A DNA stretch of 64,000 nucleotides from UBA2239 sp050177075. GTDB taxonomy: Bacteria; Pseudomonadota; Gammaproteobacteria; Burkholderiales; UBA9220. The stretch spans positions 1 through 64,000 of the forward strand of contig JBFXHL010000001.1 in NCBI GenBank assembly GCA_050177075.1, in the 5' to 3' direction. Position 1 is the first letter of the stretch. Every line of letters begins with the position of its first letter. A program made the position numbers and the translations under genes. Below are positions 56,516-64,000 of the stretch, piece after piece. The notes below the pieces were generated by a model. That model saw only the letters and a program-made list of their open reading frames with translations. It was not told the DNA's origin and did not search any database.

Positions 56516-58336
56516 CTACTCCGCCCGATAGCTGCGCCGGTTGAGATAGAGGCTGTTGCCGGGAATCTTCTTCGCCATTTTCTTGGTTTCCGACGCCACC
56601 GACGACAGGGCCATGCAACTGTCGAAAACCCCCGGCTCCACCCTCACGGCGCCGATGGAGAGGGTGGTGAGGGGATGGAATTCCTTTTCCCCCTTGCGGT
56701 TCTCGGTAACGTAGCCGCCCCGCTCCCGGTCGGCGTCGCTGAAGAACGCCGTCACCTCGCGGCCGAAGCGCTCCAGCACGTGGCGGCAGCGGTCCTCCCA
56801 GTCGCCGCTGCGCAGCACCAGGATGAAATCGTCGCCGCCGATGTGGCCGACGAAATCCAGGGAGGCGTCCACCGCCTCGCACAGCAGGCGGCCGGTGAGA
56901 CGGATGATCTCGTCCCCCATGGCGAAGCCGTAAACGTCGTTGAAGGGCTTGAAATGGTCCAGGTCGCAATAGGCGACGCAAAACGGCGCCCCTGCCGCCA
57001 GCAGCTGCTCGATGCGCTCATTCACCGGCACGTTGCCCGGCAGTTGGGTCAGGGGGTTGGCATAACGGGCGGCGGAAAGCTGCAGCTCGGTGATTTCCCG
57101 CATCAGGTCATGCCCCAGCCCCATGCCCAGGTAGCGCCCGCGGTCGGTAATGATGAAGCCGTTGGCCAGGTGACGGCGGTCTTCCCCCACCACGATCTTG
57201 CTCAATTCCTGGACGGGGAGGTGCTTGTCCACCACCAGGGGCGCGGCGTCCATCAGCACGGTGCACGGTTTCTTGCCGTAGAGCTCCCGGTGATAGGGGC
57301 GGGCGAAGCGGTCCACCAGCAGATGGCGGTTGATCAGCCCCACCGGCGTGCCGTCCTCCCGCACCACCGGCACCGCGTCCAGGTCCGGGTTCTGCTCGAA
57401 GCGGCGATAGACTTCGTCGTTGGGCGTCGAGGCCTGGACCGGGTCCACCCGGCGCAGCAGCTTGCGCTCGATGGCGGCATTGTGCCAGCGAGCCCCTCCC
57501 CGCTGGCCCTGGCCGGCGGAAAGGGCCTTGGCCACCTCCGCCGCCACCACCGTCGAGGGCGACGCCGAGGGCCGGGCGATATGGTAGCCCTGGCCGGCGC
57601 ACACGCCGAAGCCCCGCACCACCACCAGCTCGGCGTGGGTCTCGATGCCCTCGGCGATGACCCGGGAGCCGGCGTTGTCGGCGATCTCCTTGATGGCGCG
57701 GACGAACTGGGCCTTGACCGGGTCCTTGTCGATGTTCTGGATGAAATGGCGGTCGATCTTGACGTAGTCGGGCCGCAGCTCGGACCACAGGCGCAGGCTG
57801 GAATAGCCTTCCCCCAGGTCGTCGATGGCGACCTTGAACCCCCGCCCCCGGTAGTCGGCGGCAGCGGCCACCAGCATGTCCAGCGGACAGTCGTAGGAAG
57901 GTTCGTTTTCGGTCAGTTCGATCACCACCCGGGAGGGTGCCAGGGCCGAGGCGGGAACGAATTCCCGGTCGCCACGGGTATCGTGCTGCAACAGCACGTC
58001 CGGGCTGACGTTGAGAAACAGCATCCCGGGCAGGCCCAGTTCCACGAAACGTTCCACCACCACCTGGCGGCACAGGCTCTCCAGCTCGAAGGCCAGGCCG
58101 AACTGGCGGGCCACCGGAAACAGTTTCCCGGGAGCGTGGAGGGGGCTGTCGGAAGGCCCCCGGATCAGCCCCTCGAAGCCCAGGATCGCCCCGCTCCCCA
58201 TGTCCAGGATGGGCTGGAACAGGGCCGTCAGCGCCCGTTCCTCGATGATCCGGTTGAGGGTTTCGAGACAGTCCAGGCTGCCGGCCGACATCACGCCGTC
58301 CGCGTCGTGAAGGAGAAGGGATGTGACGTCGTTCAT
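56516..58336 (-). CDS. EAL-CBS-GGDEF cyclic-di-GMP protein
   Basis: The 606-residue cytoplasmic protein has an EAL phosphodiesterase domain first (about residues 30-265: EGLIRGP, NVSPDVLL, ELTENE, DDLGEGYSS, KIDRHFI, AEGIET), a CBS-like pair (about 310-425: VPVVREDGTPVGLINRHLL), and a GGDEF domain last (about 430-590: QLPGNVPVNERI, DLDHFKPFND, GGDDFILVL). Both signatures deviate slightly (EGL for EAL, GGDDF for GGDEF) but keep the metal-binding acids, so both activities are possible. No membrane segments are evident. Confidence 0.92.
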   Translation of the reverse strand: MNDVTSLLLHDADGVMSAGSLDCLETLNRIIEERALTALFQPILDMGSGAILGFEGLIRGPSDSPLHAPGKLFPVARQFGLAFELESLCRQVVVERFVELGLPGMLFLNVSPDVLLQHDTRGDREFVPASALAPSRVVIELTENEPSYDCPLDMLVAAAADYRGRGFKVAIDDLGEGYSSLRLWSELRPDYVKIDRHFIQNIDKDPVKAQFVRAIKEIADNAGSRVIAEGIETHAELVVVRGFGVCAGQGYHIARPSASPSTVVAAEVAKALSAGQGQRGGARWHNAAIERKLLRRVDPVQASTPNDEVYRRFEQNPDLDAVPVVREDGTPVGLINRHLLVDRFARPYHRELYGKKPCTVLMDAAPLVVDKHLPVQELSKIVVGEDRRHLANGFIITDRGRYLGMGLGHDLMREITELQLSAARYANPLTQLPGNVPVNERIEQLLAAGAPFCVAYCDLDHFKPFNDVYGFAMGDEIIRLTGRLLCEAVDASLDFVGHIGGDDFILVLRSGDWEDRCRHVLERFGREVTAFFSDADRERGGYVTENRKGEKEFHPLTTLSIGAVRVEPGVFDSCMALSSVASETKKMAKKIPGNSLYLNRRSYRAE

Positions 58337-58521
58337 CGGTCAGGGTTGCTCGCCGCGTGAGAAAGGGGATTTCCAAGAGACGTGGACTTTAGCACCCCTC
58401 CATGACTGAATTGTTACATCCCCCACGCCCTGCCCCGGCAGAACGGCGCGGCAATCACGCTTGAAATCCCGTCCTTTGTTACCATATTGGGGAACAGTGA
58501 TTTTTAGAAGGAAGCCCGTCC

Positions 58522-59379
58522 ATGTCCCCCTACGCCCTCGACGTCACCGAAGCCGATTTCGACCAGCATGTCATCGAAGCCTCCAAGACCACCCCGGTAA
58601 TCATCGATTTCTGGGCCGAATGGTGCGGCCCCTGCCGGGTGCTGAAGCCGATGCTGGAAAAACTGGCGGCGGAATACCAGGGCAAATTCATCCTCGCCAA
58701 GATCGACTCCGACGAGAATGCCCGCATCGCCGGCCGCTACGCGGTGCGGGGCATCCCGACGGTGATCGCCATCGTCAACGGCGAGGAGGTGGACCGTTTC
58801 TCCGGCGCCCTGCCGGAAGGCCAGGTGCGCAAATTCCTCGACAAGCTGATTCCTTCCCCCGCCGCCGAACTGCGCCGCCAGGCGGCGGAGCGCTACCACC
58901 AGGGCGACGCCCCCGGCGCCCTGAAACTCCTCGGCGAAGCCTCCCAGCTCGACCCGGAGGACACGGACACCCGCCTGCTGGCGGCGGAAATCCTGCTCCA
59001 CAGCGGCAACCCCGCCGAGGCCCGGCGGCTCATCGACAGCCTGCCGCCGGTCAAGCGCATGGAGGACAAGGTGGTCACCCTCCTCGCCCGGCTGGAATTC
59101 GCCGAGAAGGGCCAGTCCCTCCCCGGCGCCGAGGAGCTGGAAAGCCGCATCCAACAGGACGAAAACGACCTGGCGGCCCGCCTCGAGCTGGCCAACCTCC
59201 ATGTCGCCCGGGAACGCTACGAAGCCGCCCTGGAGCAGCTGCTGCAAATCGTGCGGCGGGACCGCGCCTTCCAGGACGACATCGGCCGCAAGACCATGCT
59301 CCAGGTGTTCCAGCTGCTCGGCGGAGAAGGGGAACTGGTGAGCAAGTACCGCAAGCTGCTGGCTTCTACCCTCTACTGA
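58522..59379 (+). CDS. cnoX: thioredoxin-TPR co-chaperone (YbbN/CnoX-like)
   Basis: The 285-residue protein has a thioredoxin domain (residues 1-110) with active site FWAEWCGPCR and the cis-Pro segment GIPTVIAIVNG, then TPR-like repeats (about 120-285: AAERYHQGDAPGALKLL, LEQLLQIVRRDRAFQDD). E. coli CnoX has an SxxC site and is a holdase; here WCGPC suggests retained redox activity. TTGAAA (58461-58466) may be the -35, and AGGA precedes the ATG. Confidence 0.92.
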   Translation: MSPYALDVTEADFDQHVIEASKTTPVIIDFWAEWCGPCRVLKPMLEKLAAEYQGKFILAKIDSDENARIAGRYAVRGIPTVIAIVNGEEVDRFSGALPEGQVRKFLDKLIPSPAAELRRQAAERYHQGDAPGALKLLGEASQLDPEDTDTRLLAAEILLHSGNPAEARRLIDSLPPVKRMEDKVVTLLARLEFAEKGQSLPGAEELESRIQQDENDLAARLELANLHVARERYEAALEQLLQIVRRDRAFQDDIGRKTMLQVFQLLGGEGELVSKYRKLLASTLY

Positions 59380-59538
59380 ACTAGGCTCTAATCCCTTTCC
59401 GACACCTGATTGGTATTTTTCTAGGTGTTCGCACGTATTTAAAATTCGGCTGGCTGGCTTATCGTTAAATCTAAAGGAAAGGATGGGCCGCGAGGTCTTC
59501 GCCCGCGCATCAACCAACGCTCGCCGGAGGGTCTAGCC

Positions 59539-60330
59539 ATGAAAGAGACGCTGAACCACGAGGAACTGGGACAGTTGCACATGCTGACCGCCCTGTATGT
59601 CGAGGACGAAGAAGTGGTCCGCGAGGAGCTCGCCCGTTTCCTCCTCCGCCGCCTGAAAACGGTCTACACCGCCAAGAACGGCCAGGAAGGGCTGGAACTC
59701 TACCGGCAGTACAAGCCAGACGTGGTCATCGCCGACATCACCATGCCCATCATGGACGGCCTGGCGATGGCGCGGGTGATCAAGGACGACGACAGCGAAG
59801 TGCCGATCATCATCACCAGCGCCCACAACGAGCACGACTTCTTCGTCGAGTCGGTGGAAATCGGCATCGACAGCTACGTCCTCAAGCCCATCAACGACAT
59901 CCTGCTGCGCAACATCCTGAAAAGCTCCCAGACCATCCTGCGCGGCCGCATCGTCGATTCCCAGAACAAGCTGGTGCGCTTCGTCCTTGATCGGACCAGC
60001 AACCCCACGGTGGTGGTCCACGGCTCCACGCCGGAAATCATGAACCGGGCCTTCCTGGAATACCTCGGCTATCCGACGGAAGAGGATTTTCTTCGCTGCC
60101 TAGCGGAGGAGGGGAATTTCTGCCTGGTGGACGGCGACGGCACGGAAGAGGTGCCCGGCTGGAACTGCTTCGACTATTTCAGCCGGCACGAGGATGTCCT
60201 GCAGCAAGCCCGCCTGTTCAACCGCCGCTACAACCAGGAAATACCCTGCGAAGTGCACCACGACAGCTTCCCGGAGTTGGACACCCACATTCTGTCCTTC
60301 CACCCCCTGCGCCGCATGGGCGATGCCTGA
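59539..60330 (+). CDS. response regulator with C-terminal PAS-like domain
   Basis: The 263-residue protein has a receiver domain (residues 10-135): LYVEDEEVVREEL, VVIADITMPIMDG with phospho-Asp, SAHNEHDF and LKPI. The C-terminal half (about 145-263: VVVHGSTPEIMNRAFLEYLG, CFDYFSRHEDVLQQARLF) reads as a PAS fold. No HTH or enzyme domain is present, so it may modulate a separate sensor or cyclase. The ATG has a GGAGGG site six bases upstream. Confidence 0.85.
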   Translation: MKETLNHEELGQLHMLTALYVEDEEVVREELARFLLRRLKTVYTAKNGQEGLELYRQYKPDVVIADITMPIMDGLAMARVIKDDDSEVPIIITSAHNEHDFFVESVEIGIDSYVLKPINDILLRNILKSSQTILRGRIVDSQNKLVRFVLDRTSNPTVVVHGSTPEIMNRAFLEYLGYPTEEDFLRCLAEEGNFCLVDGDGTEEVPGWNCFDYFSRHEDVLQQARLFNRRYNQEIPCEVHHDSFPELDTHILSFHPLRRMGDA

Positions 60331-60333
60331 CTC

Positions 60334-60666
60334 CTAGACCGGCGTCCCTTCCGCCTTCCGCCGCACTCGCCGCCGGTCCAGCCACCAGGCCAGCAAGGGC
60401 AGGAAAAGAACGGACCCGGGCAAGGCCAGGGTCAAGAGATAGGGACTCACCGAGTATAGGCTGCGCAGCATGCGCACCAGTTCCCGCTTCTCCTCCCGGG
60501 TCCAGCGATAGCCATTGCGCGGTTTCATCAGCAAGGGCATCAGCCCCCTCACCTGCAATACCTCCTGCTGGATACGCCGCTTTTCCCGCGCCTGCACCTC
60601 CCACAGCGGGCGCAGCATGGCGGCCATGCCTTGACGTCGCGGATCGTCCGGCAGGAAGAAAGTCAC
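60334..60666 (-). CDS. LETM1-like small membrane protein
   Basis: The 110-residue protein has a charged helical N terminus (REKRRIQQEVLQVRGLMPLL, TREEKRELVRMLRSLYSVSP) and one hydrophobic helix (YLLTLALPGSVLFLPLLAWW, about 75-94) followed by a basic end. The Leu-Pro-Gly pattern resembles LETM1-like domains. Function is unknown. It is downstream of the flavoprotein gene by nine bases. Confidence 0.65.
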   Translation of the reverse strand: MTFFLPDDPRRQGMAAMLRPLWEVQAREKRRIQQEVLQVRGLMPLLMKPRNGYRWTREEKRELVRMLRSLYSVSPYLLTLALPGSVLFLPLLAWWLDRRRVRRKAEGTPV

Positions 60667-60675
60667 GGACGTCTC

Positions 60676-61800
60676 CTAACGGTACTGGGCAAGGTACATT
60701 TTTTCGAACGCCCCCTTGGCCCAGTGCAGTAGGCCGGCCTTGAACAGCAGGCTCCGGGCGGGGCTGCGGTAGACCAGAACGCCGCTGGCGAGGGTGTCCA
60801 CGATGCACACCAGTTCGGGCTTGAAGGTATGGCGCCCGGGCCGGCCGGCCAGGTCGGACAGCAGGTTCTTCGCCGCCGCCACCGCCTGCAGGTCGGCCAT
60901 GTGGGCCTGCTTCGGCAACCAGTCGGGGCCGGGGAAGCTGCCGGCGTCCCCCGCCACGTACACCCCTTCCACGCCGGGTACGCGGCAGGTCTCGTCGGCC
61001 TGGATGAAACCGCCGGGAGACAGGGGCAGGCCGCTGCCCTCCAGCCAGGCCGGGCCGGTGAGGCCAGGCATGAAGAAGGTCAGGTCGGCGGCGAAATCGC
61101 CGCCCTCGGTCTGGACGCTGTTCTCGCCGAAGCCCTTCATCTTGTGGCCCAGGTGGGTATGGATGTCCCGCCGGCCCATTTCCGCCAGCAGGTTGGTCAC
61201 CGCCTTTTCCCCCAGGCGCTTGCCGGGCTCGGCGGCGGGCGAGAAGAAGGTCAGCTGGAACTTGTCCCGCCGCCCCTGCTGGCGCAGCAGGGTGTCGATG
61301 CCGAAGAGGAACTCGAATACCGGCCCGCCGCGCATGGCCGACGGCTCGTTGGGGTTGCCGGCGAAGCCGAAGGCCAGGCTGCCGCCCTCCATCCGGCGCA
61401 GCCTGTCGCTGTAGGCCGCCACGGAAGCGTAGCTTTCGCAGGGAATGTGGACGTGCTCGATGCCCGGCAGCTTCTTGATGAAACGGCTGCCGCTGGCGAC
61501 GACCAGGTAATCGTAGGCCACCTCGCCGGCATTGGTGAGCACCTTCTTGGCCGCCAGGTCCAGGCCGGTGACGGCGGCGGCGTGGTGCGCCACGTTCTGG
61601 CGGCGGAAATAAGCGCCAAGGTGAACCGTGAGGTCCGCCTCGCTGCGCAGCCCCGCGGGCACCCAGATCAGGCTGGGATAGAAGAACAGCTCCGCCTTGG
61701 GTGACACCAGGGTAAGGGTTTCGCGATACCCCTGCTTGCGCAGGGTTTTCACCGCGGACAGGGCGGCGAAACCGGATCCCAGGATGACGATGCGCGCCAT
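60676..61800 (-). CDS. FAD/NAD(P)-dependent oxidoreductase, sulfide:quinone reductase-like
   Basis: The 374-residue flavoprotein has an N-terminal FAD motif VILGSGFAALSAV, YLVVASGSRF, and the C-terminal FAD segment GVYVAGDAGSFPGPDWLPK that typifies SQR and NDH-2 relatives. Cys residues at about 122, 290 and 345 could provide the redox pair, but their match to SQR's catalytic cysteines is unproven. A TsdA-like cytochrome elsewhere in the window also hints at sulfur metabolism. It is grouped with DedA and the LETM1-like gene. Confidence 0.8.
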   Translation of the reverse strand: MARIVILGSGFAALSAVKTLRKQGYRETLTLVSPKAELFFYPSLIWVPAGLRSEADLTVHLGAYFRRQNVAHHAAAVTGLDLAAKKVLTNAGEVAYDYLVVASGSRFIKKLPGIEHVHIPCESYASVAAYSDRLRRMEGGSLAFGFAGNPNEPSAMRGGPVFEFLFGIDTLLRQQGRRDKFQLTFFSPAAEPGKRLGEKAVTNLLAEMGRRDIHTHLGHKMKGFGENSVQTEGGDFAADLTFFMPGLTGPAWLEGSGLPLSPGGFIQADETCRVPGVEGVYVAGDAGSFPGPDWLPKQAHMADLQAVAAAKNLLSDLAGRPGRHTFKPELVCIVDTLASGVLVYRSPARSLLFKAGLLHWAKGAFEKMYLAQYR

Positions 61801-61825
61801 GGTATTCCCTCCTTCTGGCAGGTCC

Positions 61826-62485
61826 TCAGGCAGCGCGGCGGCGCTGGCGGACGAAACCGATGAAGCCCGGCATCAGGGAAAGGAAAATGATGCCGAACAC
61901 CACCAGGGTGAAGTTCTGTTTTACCACCGGAATGTTGCCGAAAAAGTATCCCCCCATCACCAGGGAGCCGACCCAGGCCACACCGCCGACAATGCTGAAG
62001 ACGACGAAGCGGCGGTAGAGCATGCTGCCGATGCCGGCGACGAAGGGGGCGAAGGTGCGGATGATGGGGAAGAAGCGCGCCAGGATCACCGCCTTGCCGC
62101 CGTGGCGCTCGTAGAAGCGGTGGGTTTCGTGGAGGTGCTGGCGGTTCAGCAGGCGCGAGGTGTCGCTGTGGAACACCTTGGGACCGACGAAATGGCCGAT
62201 CCAGTAGTTGGTGTTGTCCCCCAGAAAAGAGGCTGCAATCATCACCGCTAGGAGCAATACCGGGTCCATGGCCCCGGTGGCGGCCAAGGCGCCGGTGACG
62301 AAGAGAAGGGAATCGCCGGGGAGGAAGGGGGTCACCACCAGCCCGGTTTCGCAGAAGATGATCAGGAACAGGATGGCGTAGATCCAAGTGCCGTAATTCT
62401 CCACCAGCCAAGCCAGGTGCTTGTCCAGGTGAAGGACGATATCGAGAAAGGCGGTCAGCAGTTCCATGAAGGTTTCATCATCCAA
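61826..62485 (-). CDS. DedA family membrane protein
   Basis: The 219-residue polytopic protein has the DedA/SNARE-associated pattern: FCETGLVVTPFLPGDSLLF, YERHGGKAVILARFFPIIRT and APFVAGIGSM. DedA proteins recycle lipid carriers such as undecaprenyl phosphate and affect proton-motive force. Five to six membrane segments are visible. Confidence 0.94.
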   Translation of the reverse strand: MDDETFMELLTAFLDIVLHLDKHLAWLVENYGTWIYAILFLIIFCETGLVVTPFLPGDSLLFVTGALAATGAMDPVLLLAVMIAASFLGDNTNYWIGHFVGPKVFHSDTSRLLNRQHLHETHRFYERHGGKAVILARFFPIIRTFAPFVAGIGSMLYRRFVVFSIVGGVAWVGSLVMGGYFFGNIPVVKQNFTLVVFGIIFLSLMPGFIGFVRQRRRAA

Positions 62486-62488
62486 TAA

Positions 62489-62947
62489 TCAAAGGCCCAG
62501 GCGCAGGGTGACGAACGAGCGCCGCTCCACCACGAAATCCCCGGTGGCGAACTCGCCGTAGGCCCCGCCCATATTCTGCAGGGTGAGGGAAATTTCGTTC
62601 CCCGCCCCGCGCTTGCCGAACTCCTTCGCCAGGCGGAAATCCACCCGCCGATAAGGGGGCTGGTAGTCGCCGTCGTTGAGCCACTTCATCGGCACTACCA
62701 AATAGTAACCCATGCCGACGGAAAAACCAGCGGAAAAACTACGCTCCCACAACAGGCTGGTGGCGTTCGGCGGCGCCGAGGAAGGCACGTCCCGGTCCAC
62801 ATTGGCCGCCGCAGCGATGTGGTTGTCGGTATGGCCCGGCACCAGGCGGAACAGGTCGTGGATTTCGGTGAAACCGGAGCATCTCCTGTCGATGATCGTC
62901 GCCGGGGCGGGAGCGTCGAGGGGGACCGGGCGAGGCGGGAACCCGCC
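62489..62947 (-). pseudogene. TonB-dependent receptor remnant with internal deletion
   Basis: Reading on from the secF stop without interruption, this frame has a plug-domain-like piece (APAPATIIDRRCSG, FTEIHDLFRLVPG), about 20 unrelated residues, then the end of a beta-barrel (YRRVDFRLAKEFGKRGAGNE, then a final FVTLRLGL). A whole receptor would be 600-800 residues; here about 150 remain, with no signal peptide and no start of its own. It looks like a receptor gene that lost nearly all of its barrel. Confidence 0.7.
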
Positions 62948-63880
62948 TTATATCTCCGCCTCGACCGCTTTCTTCTCCGCTTTCACGAATTGCTCACGGG
63001 ACACCCCCAGCCACATGACGATGGGGCTCGCCACCAGCACCGAGGAATAGATGCCGAAGACGATGCCGATGGTCAGGGCGAGGGCGAAGTAGAACAGGGC
63101 CTCGCCGCCGAAGAACAGCATGGACAACACCATCAGTTCGGTCATGGTGTGGGTGATGACGGTCCGGGACATGGTGCGGGTGATGGCGTTGTCGATGATC
63201 TCCGGCACGCTGGCCTTGCGCATCTTGCGGAAGTTCTCGCGGATCCGGTCGAACACCACCACCGATTCGTTCACCGAGTAGCCCAGGATGGCGAGCACTC
63301 CGGCCAGGACGGTGAGGGAGAATTCCCACTGGAAGAAGGCGAAGAAGCCGAGGATGATCACCACGTCGTGCATGTTGGCGATGATGGCGGCGACGGCGAA
63401 GCGCCACTCGAAGCGCACCGCCAGGTAGGCCATGATGCCCAGGCAGACCACGATCAGCGCCAGGGAGCCGTTCTCGTACAGTTCCTTGCCCACCTGGGGG
63501 CCGACAAACTCCACCCGCTGTTTCTGCACCGTGTCGTCGGTGGCTTTCAGCGCCGCGTACACCTTGTCGGACAACTGGGCGCTGGACAGGTCCGCCTTCA
63601 CCGGCAGGCGCACCAGCACGTCCTGGGAGGTGCCGAAATTCTGCACCACCGCGTCGTTGAGGCCGATGGAAGCCAGGGTGTCGCGAATCTTGGGCACGTC
63701 CGCCGGGTGGGGATAGTGCAGTTCCATCACCGTGCCGCCGGTGAAATCCACCCCCAGGTTGAGGCCCTTGGTCGCCAGGGCAGCCACCGCCAGGACGAAG
63801 GTGAGCAGCGAGATGACCGTGGTCACCCGCGCATACTTCATGAAGGGGATGTCGTGCTTGATATTGAAAAATTCGATCAT
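62948..63880 (-). CDS. secF: protein translocase subunit SecF
   Basis: The 310-residue inner-membrane protein assists SecYEG export using the proton-motive force. It has six membrane segments with the family motifs GVDFTGGTVMEL in the first periplasmic approach and GYSVNESVVVFDRIRENFR at about residues 200-218. It follows secD by 16 bases on the same strand. The C terminus is AVEAEI. Confidence 0.97.
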   Translation of the reverse strand: MIEFFNIKHDIPFMKYARVTTVISLLTFVLAVAALATKGLNLGVDFTGGTVMELHYPHPADVPKIRDTLASIGLNDAVVQNFGTSQDVLVRLPVKADLSSAQLSDKVYAALKATDDTVQKQRVEFVGPQVGKELYENGSLALIVVCLGIMAYLAVRFEWRFAVAAIIANMHDVVIILGFFAFFQWEFSLTVLAGVLAILGYSVNESVVVFDRIRENFRKMRKASVPEIIDNAITRTMSRTVITHTMTELMVLSMLFFGGEALFYFALALTIGIVFGIYSSVLVASPIVMWLGVSREQFVKAEKKAVEAEI

Positions 63881-63896
63881 GTCGTTTCTCCGCCCC

Positions 63897-64000
63897 TCAG
63901 ATGGAGACTTTCTGGACCCGCGCCTTGCGGCCGTAGATCAGGTTGACCATGCTGCGGGACACCATCACCGCGCTGAACATGGAGGTCAGGATGCCCAGGC
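63897..64000 (-). CDS. secD: protein translocase subunit SecD (C-terminal end, cut by window)
   Basis: Only the last 33 or so codons are present: the minus strand reads LGILTSMFSAVMVSRSMVNL and ends RVQKVSI, the usual SecD C-terminal membrane helix and tail. The rest lies beyond 64000. It precedes secF, the standard order. Confidence 0.9.
   Translation of the reverse strand, partial: LGILTSMFSAVMVSRSMVNLIYGRKARVQKVSI

Overview
The window is chromosomal DNA from a GC-rich betaproteobacterium, most likely of the Rhodocyclales type. This rests on gene order (nrdR-ribD-ribE-ribBA-ribH-nusB-thiL-pgpA-pncC, recA-recX-alaS, acnB, ssb/uvrA, secDF) and protein style; no marker RNA is present to fix the genus. 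Nearly everything from 6.9 kb onward is ordinary core genome packed in tight operons, often with 1-10 base overlaps.

Layout. (1) About 150-6860: a small integrated element, about 6.7 kb, in the tRNA-Thr(CGT) gene. It lies between a 45-bp repeat of the tRNA 3' half (149-193) and the intact tRNA (6816-6891). It carries a DUF3800 gene, an XRE regulator, a second HTH regulator with a clear promoter, a tiny membrane protein, a P2 gpA-like HUH replication protein, a phage-type HTH protein, a DUF4224 protein and a tyrosine integrase. No capsid or conjugation genes are visible, so it looks like a satellite or plasmid-like element. (2) 6.9-13.4 kb: Fur-family regulator, fbp, recA, recX, a lipoprotein, alaS. 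(3) 13.4-23.8 kb (minus strand): two envelope proteins, then a long cluster for one-carbon, riboflavin and thiamin cofactors, lipid and NAD metabolism, plus a TsdA-like dihaem cytochrome. (4) 23.8-32.2 kb: K+ channel, K+/H+ antiporter, universal stress protein, CstA with its YbdD partner, DUF2059, flavoprotein, YaeQ. (5) 32.4-36.0 kb: an alpha-hydroxyketone (CqsA/LqsA-type) quorum-sensing locus: synthase, response regulator and membrane histidine kinase. (6) 36.1-48.5 kb: ssb, YajR-like MFS, uvrA, tandem-receiver regulator, lipoprotein, phosphoribulokinase, SEC-C protein, YgiQ radical-SAM protein, MEKHLA protein. (7) 48.5-64 kb: CinA-like, GST, acnB, UDG, HPP-CBS transporter, purB, cyclase-family hydrolase, EAL-GGDEF protein, thioredoxin-TPR chaperone, REC-PAS regulator, SQR-like flavoprotein, DedA, a TonB-receptor remnant, secF and the end of secD.

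The most unusual signal is a 534-bp unit (45931-46464) inside ygiQ. It has 60-bp terminal inverted repeats (55/60 identical), encodes a DUF559 (Vsr-like) nuclease domain, is much less GC-rich than its host gene, and is exactly 178 codons long, so ygiQ stays open. Solo copies of the same palindromic repeat sit in frame inside alaS and at the start of pgpA. Together they suggest a repeat family that inserts as in-frame peptide and may be spread by a small nuclease-encoding element.
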